From assembly GCA_036823195.1 (NCBI GenBank), contig DAISGI010000005.1, positions 30,444 through 94,443 of the forward strand: a stretch of 64,000 nucleotides of DNA, written 5' to 3'. The position numbers and the translations under genes are program-made. The DNA comes from UBA4874 sp002399435 (GTDB taxonomy: Bacteria; Bacillota; Clostridia; Caldicoprobacterales; DTU083). Below the pieces are notes generated by a model that saw nothing but the letters and a program-made list of their open reading frames with translations, did no database searches and was not told where the DNA came from. Numbering within the stretch: the first letter of the stretch is position 1; each line of letters starts with the position of its first letter. Shown piece by piece: positions 8,654 through 16,776 of this stretch.

Positions 8654-9874
8654 ATGGCTGTGAGCAGGTTATTGGATTCCATTCCTTGGAGTGTTCGAAA
8701 TCATTTGTTTGCCCGGATTTTGGAAGGGCAGGCGGCGGATTTGAATGAAATCCGTGAAATACTGGACTTTCTGGGCATAGAGTTTGATTATCCCTGCTTT
8801 ATCGTGATATTGGTACATATCGATCCGGCAGACAAGGGAACAAAAGAACGGAACCGGAGTAAAATGTTCTCCTGTGTCATAAAGGATATCCTGGATGAAG
8901 AGGCGGAGGCGGGCAGAGATTTCTATCCGGTTTTCGCGGACACCGATAATAAAACAGGCGTTGTGATCAATACAACGAAATACTGTACGGAAGGGTCCAC
9001 GGCATGGAGCCGCAGCATCGCAGAGAAGACCCTGTTTCGATTAAAAAACAGACTTACGGATCCCATTCATATTGGTGTGGGAAAGATACATGGCGGGCTG
9101 CATGGAATCCATCGTTCCTGGCAGGAGGCAGCCTATGGGATTGATTACCGGCTAACGGAGCGGGACAGTCTCGTTATTTACGGAGAACTGCAATTTGAGG
9201 GGGAATCGCATTGCCGGACCGATATGGGGAAGAAACTAAAAAACTGCATTATGGCAGGAAGGGAAGGGGAAGCGTGCTCTTTCCTGAAGAACTTTTTTGA
9301 GGAAAACTTCAAATACCGCAAACTGCCTTTTGAAACATCCAGATATCTATTTTTTGCCATCCAAAGCGACGCATTCCGATTATTGACGGAAATAAGGCAG
9401 GACTTGCCGGACATTTGCTTTCCGGATTCGTGTGAGGGATCCGAAGTAATAAAGTGCAAAACCATCAATGGACTATATGAAGCCGTTCACTGCCTGATTC
9501 TACGGTTCTGTTTCTGTATCAACAACAATCAAAAGAGTCACAATACCGTTCTTTTGGAAAGAATATATGACTATCTGAATAAGAACTATACGGACAGTAA
9601 TTTATGTATCCGTAACATATCGCAATATACCGGGGTAACCCCAAATTATCTTTCCCAATTTTTTAAAAAGCAAACCGGGGAAAGCATTATGTCCTATATG
9701 AACAAAATGCGGATCAGTAAGGCAAAAGAACTTTTAAAATATAGTCAGGGCAATTTAAAAACGATAGCAGCAACCAGTGGGTATACCAATGACGCCATTC
9801 TGATCCGTACCTTTAAAAAGCTGGAAGGGATTACCCCCGGACAATATCGCAATACCTGTATGTTTATGGAGTAA
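8654..9874 (+). CDS. AraC family transcriptional regulator
   Basis: DNA-binding regulator of about 406 residues. The C-terminal ~100 residues form the double helix-turn-helix of the AraC family: 'ISQYTGVTPNYLSQFFKKQTG' spans the first motif, and 'IAATSGYTNDAILIRTFKK' with 'GITPGQYR' the second. The N-terminal ~290 residues resemble the central domain of YesN-type regulators rather than an arabinose cupin. No membrane segment or receiver domain is seen. ATG 8654 is chosen because GGAAAGG lies five bases upstream; a TTG at 8591 in frame, also after a purine-rich stretch, would add 21 residues. Lying between two glycosidase genes, it probably controls the surrounding pectin genes in response to a sugar. 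Confidence 0.88.
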   Translation: MAVSRLLDSIPWSVRNHLFARILEGQAADLNEIREILDFLGIEFDYPCFIVILVHIDPADKGTKERNRSKMFSCVIKDILDEEAEAGRDFYPVFADTDNKTGVVINTTKYCTEGSTAWSRSIAEKTLFRLKNRLTDPIHIGVGKIHGGLHGIHRSWQEAAYGIDYRLTERDSLVIYGELQFEGESHCRTDMGKKLKNCIMAGREGEACSFLKNFFEENFKYRKLPFETSRYLFFAIQSDAFRLLTEIRQDLPDICFPDSCEGSEVIKCKTINGLYEAVHCLILRFCFCINNNQKSHNTVLLERIYDYLNKNYTDSNLCIRNISQYTGVTPNYLSQFFKKQTGESIMSYMNKMRISKAKELLKYSQGNLKTIAATSGYTNDAILIRTFKKLEGITPGQYRNTCMFME

Positions 9875-9945
9875 ACGACGGGAATCCAATAATTAATAAA
9901 TAAGCAATTTCTGAAGATTGAAATTAGGAAAATCAGGTGAAATCA

Positions 9946-12900
9946 ATGTATAAAAGTTGGCAGGTTCCAGATGCGCTTCATCGTTCCTTTCCCTTTTGGG
10001 CATGGAATGGGAAACTGAACAAAGAGGAATTGATCAGACAGGTTCGATTGATGAAAGAGGCAGGCGTGGGAGGATTTTTTATTCATTCAAGGGAAGGGCT
10101 GGAGACAGAATATTTGGGCCACGAATGGATGGAATGCGTGAGGGCAGTCGTTGATGAAGCGAAAAGGCAGGGGATGTATGTATGGCTATACGATGAAGAT
10201 CGTTTTCCTTCCGGTACCGCAGGCGGGAAAGTGCCTGCCTGTGGGGATGCTTTTCGATGTAAAGGGCTTACATTACAGATACAGGAAGTCGAATCCTATC
10301 CTGATCTTTTTGATCAGGAAATCTTCGGAAAGGATTATGGGTCGGATGATCATATTGGAATCCAGGCGGTTTATGGAGCAGTTGTGGGGGATCAGGACAA
10401 AGTTTTATCCATCCGAAGACTGGCAATGAAACAACACGAGGCGTTTTTGGAAGGAGAGGTGCTTCTGGTCGTGCAGCTGGAGGTTTCTGCGTCCAGTGAA
10501 TGGTTTAACTTTCAGTCTCCGCCGGATAATCTGAATCCGGAATGCGTAGAACGCTTTATTATGGAAACTCACGAAAAATATAAAGCGGTAATAGGAGATG
10601 AATTTGGGAAAACAGTACTGGGCATTTTTACGGACGAGCCCAGTCTTCATGACCGACACGCGTTTTTTGGAGAAAAAAAAGGCTGGATTCCCTGGACTTA
10701 TGGGTTGGGAACCTATTTTAAGGAATTAAACGGTTATGATTTTCTGGATTTTCTTCCTTATATGTATTTCAGGGGCGAATACTCCAAACGCACGAGAAGA
10801 GATTATTGGCATATGATTACCCTTCGCTTCGGTGAGACTTTTTTCAAAAGAATCGGAGACTGGTGCAAAGATAACAACATCATGTTTACAGGGCATTTTC
10901 TTCAGGAAGATAAAATTGGACTTTGTACCAGGGTGAATGGTGCGGCAATGCCTGATTATCAATACCAACAAGTTCCGGGCATTGATATGCTATGCGAGCA
11001 GACCAATGAGTATATGACAGTAAAACAATGTACAAGTGTTGCAAATCAATTGGACAAGAAATGGGTATTGTCAGAAACCTATGGATGCACAGGTTGGGAC
11101 TTTACTTTTGAGGGACAAAAGTGGATGGGAGACTGGCAGTTTGTACTTGGAGTAAATCGAAGGTGTCAGCATCTGGCACTCTATAGTTTGCGGGGATGCA
11201 GGAAAAGGGACTATCCGCCTTCGTTTCACTACAACACGAACTGGTGGAGAGAAAACAAATGGATAGAGGACTATTTTTCAAGACTTTCCTTGCTTCTTGA
11301 GCAGGGGAAAGCGGTTCGAAATGTCCTGATCATTCATCCAGCCAGCAGAGTGTGGAGCAGACTGGGGACAAGTCCCTATGGGAATCCGGTTCGCAGAAAC
11401 GAAAGGGATGTTCCGGGCTTAAATGCCTATGGCGATCAGTTGAATCAGTTGATTGAGTACCTGGAGAGAAATCATATGGATCTTGATCTTGGGGATGAAC
11501 TATTGATCCGTCAATATGGCTCCACGGGCCAAGGGAAATTCCAAATCGGATCTGCTGAGTACCCTGTGGTGATTGTCCCTCCGGATATGGATTCCATGCT
11601 GGAGGATACAAAAGCTCTCTTGCGGGAGTTTGTAGCGGCTGGCGGATGCCTTGTCTATATGGTACATTTTGTCGGTACCGATGAAGAAGCAGCTTGTGCT
11701 CCGAAAATTGTTGATTTCCTTCCGGGTTCACAGACAGTGGAAAACAGGGAAAAGCTTATCAAGTACCTGGAGCCCTATCATCAGGTCTTTATTCAAAATG
11801 GAGAAGGCGAGGAGTGCACGGATATTTTGTACCAGTTACGTAAAGTAAAAGGTGGATATATCCTTTTTCTTGTCAATAACAGCCGTGTAAAGGAAGTGGA
11901 TGCGAATATTCGTCTTCCATTTCATTCCGTCCCGATCGAGATGGGGTTATTTGATGGGAAAATCAAGGAAGTATCGAGTTATAAGAATGCAACCACAGGT
12001 GTGAGTTTTCACTCTCATTTTGAAAGGTCCGGGTCGGCTCTCTATTTTCTGAAAACGATGGAAGTAAAGAAAACTTGCATCTCCGGTCCCCTTTCCTATC
12101 GCCTGGATCACGATAATGTATTGCCATTGGACATGTGTCAATATCGATTGGAGGGAGAGCCCTGGTCCGGTACTATGGAAGTATGGAAGGCGCAAAAGGA
12201 AGTCCGTCACCGGCTGGGAATGCGGCAAATAGCCCGTAATGGCCTGGAACAAAGGTATCGTTGGATCAATTCGGCAGAGCCCCGGGAAAGGCATCGGTTG
12301 GATTTACGATTTGATTTTGATTCAGACAAAGACATGAGAAACCTCCGTCTGGCATTGGAACGTTCAAAAGAGTTCCGAATACAGCTGAATCGGATTCCGA
12401 TAGAGTCAAAGAAAGAGGGCTATTTTTTGGATAGGGAATTTGAAACGATCGAAATCTCCCATATTCAAAAAGGAAAAAATCAATTGGAATTGAGCTGTGA
12501 TTATCAGAATGACATGGAGCTTGAAAATATTTACCTGCTGGGGGATTTTGGCGTTTCACCGGAGCGGAGACTGATAGAACTGCAAAACGTGTTGCCATTT
12601 GGCGACTGGACCAAGCAAGGCCTTAAACACTATTGCGGAAGTGTTTCATGGGTGTTCTATTATCAAAATAATGAAGTCGGTGCAAAAATCCATTTGAGAA
12701 TTCCAGAAATAGAAGGCGTGTGTGCAATCATCAGAATGAACGATGCAGAGATCCGATTGCTTTGCAATGGCCCGAAGGAATTATCGATTGAAGATGATCT
12801 TAAATATGGCCCAAATAAGATTGAAGTTGAGGTAATGGGAAGTCCACGGAATATGATGGGGCCATTTCATCTGAAAGAAAAGCCTTACAGCACGAAAGAT

Positions 12901-13041
12901 TCCAGCTTTAGTCCCTCTCCGTCGGAATATTCCGGCCATTATTTACTAACCCCATATGGTATCATGGGGGATCTTCAAATAATATCAGTGAAAGTTCCGG
13001 ATAAGAAGGCGATAAGAGATCGTATAGCAGAGCTTTTTTAA
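9946..13041 (+). CDS. GH106-like glycoside hydrolase (putative alpha-L-rhamnosidase), copy 2
   Basis: About 1031 residues, no signal peptide. It is the diverged paralogue of the enzyme at 288-3422: 'FPFWAWNGKLNK', 'GVGGFFIHSREGLETEY' and 'WLYDEDRFPSGTAGG' line up with the first copy, as do 'GIFTDEPS' in the middle and a closing jelly-roll domain. GH106 assignment is by these motifs only. It follows the AraC gene by about 70 bases. The ATG at 9946 has AGGTGA five bases upstream; a GTG at 9937 in the same frame is the alternative. The coding sequence is somewhat more A/T-rich than copy 1, so the two may have been acquired or duplicated long ago. The predicted role is hydrolysis of a terminal deoxy sugar from imported pectin oligosaccharide. 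Confidence 0.68.
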   Translation: MYKSWQVPDALHRSFPFWAWNGKLNKEELIRQVRLMKEAGVGGFFIHSREGLETEYLGHEWMECVRAVVDEAKRQGMYVWLYDEDRFPSGTAGGKVPACGDAFRCKGLTLQIQEVESYPDLFDQEIFGKDYGSDDHIGIQAVYGAVVGDQDKVLSIRRLAMKQHEAFLEGEVLLVVQLEVSASSEWFNFQSPPDNLNPECVERFIMETHEKYKAVIGDEFGKTVLGIFTDEPSLHDRHAFFGEKKGWIPWTYGLGTYFKELNGYDFLDFLPYMYFRGEYSKRTRRDYWHMITLRFGETFFKRIGDWCKDNNIMFTGHFLQEDKIGLCTRVNGAAMPDYQYQQVPGIDMLCEQTNEYMTVKQCTSVANQLDKKWVLSETYGCTGWDFTFEGQKWMGDWQFVLGVNRRCQHLALYSLRGCRKRDYPPSFHYNTNWWRENKWIEDYFSRLSLLLEQGKAVRNVLIIHPASRVWSRLGTSPYGNPVRRNERDVPGLNAYGDQLNQLIEYLERNHMDLDLGDELLIRQYGSTGQGKFQIGSAEYPVVIVPPDMDSMLEDTKALLREFVAAGGCLVYMVHFVGTDEEAACAPKIVDFLPGSQTVENREKLIKYLEPYHQVFIQNGEGEECTDILYQLRKVKGGYILFLVNNSRVKEVDANIRLPFHSVPIEMGLFDGKIKEVSSYKNATTGVSFHSHFERSGSALYFLKTMEVKKTCISGPLSYRLDHDNVLPLDMCQYRLEGEPWSGTMEVWKAQKEVRHRLGMRQIARNGLEQRYRWINSAEPRERHRLDLRFDFDSDKDMRNLRLALERSKEFRIQLNRIPIESKKEGYFLDREFETIEISHIQKGKNQLELSCDYQNDMELENIYLLGDFGVSPERRLIELQNVLPFGDWTKQGLKHYCGSVSWVFYYQNNEVGAKIHLRIPEIEGVCAIIRMNDAEIRLLCNGPKELSIEDDLKYGPNKIEVEVMGSPRNMMGPFHLKEKPYSTKDSSFSPSPSEYSGHYLLTPYGIMGDLQIISVKVPDKKAIRDRIAELF

Positions 13042-13110
13042 GTGGCTTTTTCATAAAAAGCAGGCCATACACATAAGAAACAGAACATATCATTTCTATT
13101 ATCATCTCGT

Positions 13111-13116
13111 TATAAT
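13111..13116 (+). promoter_or_regulatory. -10 box of the first solute-binding protein gene
   Basis: A consensus TATAAT is placed 48 bases before the start codon, and a GGAGG site precedes the ATG. No good -35 hexamer lies 16-18 bases upstream, which suggests an activator-dependent promoter; the AraC protein encoded at 8654-9874 is the obvious candidate. About 100 bases of this leader are nearly repeated before the second solute-binding gene (around 14945-15046). A small perfect hairpin at 13045-13061 lies just before it. Confidence 0.55.
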
Positions 13117-13163
13117 AGAGATGGTAAATTTAATATCTTTAAAAATAAGGAGGTTGGTTTTAA

Positions 13164-14819
13164 ATGCAAAGCCCAAAACTTAGGCTTTTTCTCGGTGTTC
13201 TGCTGAGCGTGGCACTTGTCATTGGATTGTTTACAGGCTGCAGCGCTGGAGGAGGGAAACAAGCGTCAGTCGATACTGACAAAGACGTGGAAGATAAGGG
13301 ACCTCAGGAAACAGGCAAGGGAGAAAAAGAATCATCCTCTGAGCCGGTTAAGATCAGTTATTGGGCAGCCACCAGTCCGGATAGCGATGATGTGGATCCG
13401 GAAAATATGGAAGTTTATAAGCTGGTCGAAAAGAAAACAAATGTAGACATCCAATGGATCCATATTCCGAAAGACAAGGAACAGGAGCAGTTCGAGCTCA
13501 TGATATCCACCAACAAGTTGGCTGATGTGATCTTTTCCAAGTGGAGCAGTTACGGCCCGGATAAAGCCATGGAAAATGATCTCATCGTCCCCATTGATGA
13601 TATCATATCGCAATATGCACCAAATTTAAAAAAGCTACTAAAGGGGAAACCGGATATTACTTTGGATGAGTGTCCGGATATGTCGAGAGATCTCAAAACA
13701 GATAGCGGGCATTATTATATCTTTCCTTATGTAAAAGGATTGGAGCTGTTTGACCGTATAACCAGTAACGGCCTTCAGATGAGAAAGGACTGGCTGGAGG
13801 ATCTGGGACTGAAGGCTCCAAAAACCATTGACGATTGGTACAACACATTAAAAGCGTTTCGAGACCAGAAAAACGCTGTGATCCCTTTTGCCATGTCGCT
13901 GGAAAGGCTGGGGTTTATTACTTCGGCATGGGGATTTGATATGAAGAAATACAATGTGAAGGATAAAAAGATTTCTTATCCTCCCATTGAACCAGAATAC
14001 AAAGAAGCTTTGGAGACGTTACGAAGATGGACTGATGAAGGCTTACTGGTGACTGATCCTGAAAAATTGGATGACTTCACCAAAAAAATTGTTTCGGGTA
14101 CGATCGGAGCATGGCAACATAGTCCTGGAATGTATGTGAAAGAAGGGAAGGCGACGGACCCGAACTTTGATGTGATTGCAGTTCAAAATCCAGTTGTGAA
14201 CGAGGGAGAAACTCCTCATATATTCCCAAGATGGCCTTGTGAAGGAAGAGGGGCTGCCGTCAGTGCTCAATGTCCGAAAGATAAATATGAAGCAATAGGA
14301 AGATGGATGGATTTTGCTTATGGCGAAGAAGGCTATATTTTGGACAATTTCGGTATAGAAGGAAAGCAGTATACGATAGTGGACGATAAAATCATGCCTG
14401 CCGATATAATGTATGAAGAAGAACCGGATGGGCTGACGCTGGATCAATATGGGAGGAGGCATTTCAGGCCGAAAAATGCTCCCGGGCCATATATGAATGG
14501 CGGACAACGCCATTATCTGCATCAGGATGCGCTGAACAAGGATAAAAGCTATCCATATATGGTTCAGGCAGCGAAAGCCTGGGGAAACGGAGATCCTTCG
14601 GCAACAATGCCACTGCTGTATCTGACATCGCAGGAGGCCGAAAAGATAGATAATTATTCCGAACTGGATACCTATGTCAGCGATATGTTAAACAAGTTTA
14701 TCAGTGGAGAAGAGTCTCTGGACAATTTTGACAAGTACGTGGAGGAAGCAAAACGTATGGGAGCAGATGAAGTTGTATCGATCTACCAGTCTGCCCTTGA
14801 TCGTTACTATGCAAGATGA
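13164..14819 (+). CDS. extracellular solute-binding lipoprotein, copy 1
   Basis: A 551-residue sugar-binding lipoprotein of an ABC importer. It has a basic start, a hydrophobic stretch and lipobox 'LFTGC' with Cys26 as the lipid-anchored residue, then a charged Gly/Lys/Glu-rich linker to about residue 55 and a two-lobed binding domain beginning 'KISYWAATSP'. The size, above 500 residues, is like that of binding proteins that take oligosaccharides (AlgQ/LplA class). It is a close paralogue of the gene at 15047-16690. A GGAGG site lies ahead of the ATG. The gene ends just before a strong hairpin, so it may be transcribed largely as a separate message. Permease partners are presumably those further downstream. 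Confidence 0.9.
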   Translation: MQSPKLRLFLGVLLSVALVIGLFTGCSAGGGKQASVDTDKDVEDKGPQETGKGEKESSSEPVKISYWAATSPDSDDVDPENMEVYKLVEKKTNVDIQWIHIPKDKEQEQFELMISTNKLADVIFSKWSSYGPDKAMENDLIVPIDDIISQYAPNLKKLLKGKPDITLDECPDMSRDLKTDSGHYYIFPYVKGLELFDRITSNGLQMRKDWLEDLGLKAPKTIDDWYNTLKAFRDQKNAVIPFAMSLERLGFITSAWGFDMKKYNVKDKKISYPPIEPEYKEALETLRRWTDEGLLVTDPEKLDDFTKKIVSGTIGAWQHSPGMYVKEGKATDPNFDVIAVQNPVVNEGETPHIFPRWPCEGRGAAVSAQCPKDKYEAIGRWMDFAYGEEGYILDNFGIEGKQYTIVDDKIMPADIMYEEEPDGLTLDQYGRRHFRPKNAPGPYMNGGQRHYLHQDALNKDKSYPYMVQAAKAWGNGDPSATMPLLYLTSQEAEKIDNYSELDTYVSDMLNKFISGEESLDNFDKYVEEAKRMGADEVVSIYQSALDRYYAR

Positions 14820-14826
14820 TATTCTG

Positions 14827-14864
14827 TCTCCGGATGTGCTGCCTGGCTGCATCACATCCGGAGA
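14827..14864 (+). terminator. hairpin after the first solute-binding protein gene
   Basis: A perfect 12-base-pair inverted repeat (TCTCCGGATGTG against CACATCCGGAGA) with a 14-base loop starts eight bases after the stop codon. It is followed shortly by a T-rich stretch (ATTTTTA). It can act as an intrinsic terminator or as a 3' stabilising structure. A related hairpin follows the duplicated gene. Confidence 0.6.
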
Positions 14865-14993
14865 AGATTTTTACAGAATACGGAGACAGGGCTGCTCTAT
14901 TTATTGAAAAATCAGAACGTTTTTAATAAGCTGTTCATAGAAACAAACCATATATATAAGAAACAGAACATATCATTTCTACTTTAATCCCGT

Positions 14994-14999
14994 TATAAT
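14994..14999 (+). promoter_or_regulatory. -10 box of the second solute-binding protein gene
   Basis: TATAAT within a leader that matches the leader of copy 1 closely, including the upstream segment 'ATAAGAAACAGAACATATC' and the AAGGAGGTTAG ribosome binding site. Again there is no recognisable -35 box. Conservation between the two copies points to a shared regulator site upstream of -10. Confidence 0.55.
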
Positions 15000-15046
15000 A
15001 GAAATAGCAAATTTAATATTTTTAAAAATAAGGAGGTTAGTTTTAA

Positions 15047-16690
15047 ATGCGAAGCCCAAAACTTAAACTTTTTCTTGGCGTTCTGCTGAGCGCGGTACTG
15101 GTCATTGGATTGTTTACAGGCTGCAGAGGTGGGGGGGAAAAACAAGCAACAGGCGATACGGGCAAAAACGTGGGAACGAAGAAACCTCAGGAAACAAACA
15201 AGGGAGAAGACGGTAAAAAGGAATCATCTTCTGAGCCGGTTGAGATCAGTTATTGGGCGGCCACCAGTCCGGAGAATGCCGATGTGGATCCGGAGAATGT
15301 AAAGGTATATCAAATCGTAGAGAAAAAAACAAATGTGGATATCAAGTGGAATCATATTCCCAAGGACAAGGAGAAGGAGCAGTTCGAGCTTATGATATCC
15401 ACTGAAAAGCTGCCTGATGTGATATTCTCCGATTGGGCGGAGTATGGTCCGGATAAAGCGATGGAAAATAGCATTGTACCGATTGATGACATTATCTCCA
15501 AACATGCACCGAACCTGAAAAAAATTTTGGATAAAAACCCGGATGTGGCAAGGGATATGAAAACAGACAGCGGACATTATTTTGCCTTTCCCTATTTAAA
15601 GGGAGTGGAGATGGAGGACCGTGTAACCAACGGCCTGCAAATGAGAAAAGACTGGTTGGAGGATTCCGGACTGAAAGCCCCCGAAACCATCGATGACTGG
15701 TATAATACCTTGAAAGCGTTCAAGGAACAGCAAGGTGCAACCATCCCTTTTGGCATCGATATGGACCGGCTTGGATTTATCACATCTGCCTGGGGATTTA
15801 TTATTACTAATATTAATGATAAAGTGAATTTTAGTGTAAAGGATAAAAAAATTGTTTATCCACCCCTTCAGCCGGAATATAAGCAAGCCCTCGAGACTCT
15901 AAAGAAATGGAGCGATGAAGGATTGCTGGTTTTGGGCCCGAAAGAGCTGAGCAAGGAAATTGTTGCCGGCACCTGCGGTGCATGGCAGGCCTCACCTGCA
16001 AGCTATGTGGAGGAAGGCAAGGCAACAAATCCAAACTTTGATGTGGTTGCGGTCTCAAATCCGGTTATAAAAGCGGGAGAGACTCCCACCATATTCCCAA
16101 GATGGCCCTTTTCCGGCAGGGGAGCTGCGGTCACCACCAAGTGTCCCAAGGAAAAATATGAAGCAGTCGGACGATGGCTGGACTATTCCTATGGAAAAGA
16201 AGGATACTTCCTGGACAATTTCGGTATTGAAGGCGAACAATATACCATGGTGGACGGCAAAGTCCTGCCCTCTGATATCATGTACGAGAAAGAACCGGAT
16301 GGGTTGACAACGGGGCAGTATGGAATGCGGCACTTCCGGCCGAAAAATGCTCCCGGACCTTATTTGACAGGGAATACCCGGAGTTATCTGCATCAGGATG
16401 CACTGAATAAGGATAAAACTTTTGCCTATAATGATCAGGCGACGAAAGCCTGGGGGAAGGGAGATGCTTCCCACACCTTGCCAAATCTGTATTTAACCGC
16501 AGCAGAGGCGCTGAAGATGGACGACTATTCCGAAATGCTTACTTATGTCAGTGATATGTTAAAAAAGTTTATCAGCGGGGAAGAGTCTCTGGACAATTTT
16601 GATAAATTTGTGGAAGAAGTAAAGCGTATGGGAGCGGAAGATGTTGTATCGATCTACCAATCAGCTCTGGATCGTTACTATGCCCGGTAA
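15047..16690 (+). CDS. extracellular solute-binding lipoprotein, copy 2
   Basis: A 547-residue lipoprotein that is a tandem duplicate of the gene at 13164-14819. The two share the signal peptide, lipobox 'LFTGC' (Cys26), the start of the binding domain, the region 'PKNAPGPY', and the last residues 'VVSIYQSALDRYYAR'. The differences are concentrated in the middle of the protein, including an insertion near 'IITNINDK' and the loss of a 'LDECPDMS' segment, so the two probably bind different oligosaccharides or lengths. It has its own copy of the promoter leader and a trailing hairpin, and is followed within 100 bases by the fusion binding protein and permease genes that may serve it. Confidence 0.9.
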   Translation: MRSPKLKLFLGVLLSAVLVIGLFTGCRGGGEKQATGDTGKNVGTKKPQETNKGEDGKKESSSEPVEISYWAATSPENADVDPENVKVYQIVEKKTNVDIKWNHIPKDKEKEQFELMISTEKLPDVIFSDWAEYGPDKAMENSIVPIDDIISKHAPNLKKILDKNPDVARDMKTDSGHYFAFPYLKGVEMEDRVTNGLQMRKDWLEDSGLKAPETIDDWYNTLKAFKEQQGATIPFGIDMDRLGFITSAWGFIITNINDKVNFSVKDKKIVYPPLQPEYKQALETLKKWSDEGLLVLGPKELSKEIVAGTCGAWQASPASYVEEGKATNPNFDVVAVSNPVIKAGETPTIFPRWPFSGRGAAVTTKCPKEKYEAVGRWLDYSYGKEGYFLDNFGIEGEQYTMVDGKVLPSDIMYEKEPDGLTTGQYGMRHFRPKNAPGPYLTGNTRSYLHQDALNKDKTFAYNDQATKAWGKGDASHTLPNLYLTAAEALKMDDYSEMLTYVSDMLKKFISGEESLDNFDKFVEEVKRMGAEDVVSIYQSALDRYYAR

Positions 16691-16698
16691 GATTCTGT

Positions 16699-16733
16699 TT
16701 CCGGATGTGCTGCATTGCGCAGCACATCCGGAA
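16699..16733 (+). terminator. hairpin after the second solute-binding protein gene
   Basis: A perfect 15-base-pair inverted repeat (TTCCGGATGTGCTGC / GCAGCACATCCGGAA) with a five-base loop begins nine bases after the stop. No T-run follows. Such a structure between a binding-protein gene and downstream permease genes more often protects the upstream mRNA or gives partial attenuation than full termination. Confidence 0.55.
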
Positions 16734-16776
16734 TGACTGTACTACTGATTAATAATCCATTACAGGGGTGAAATTG

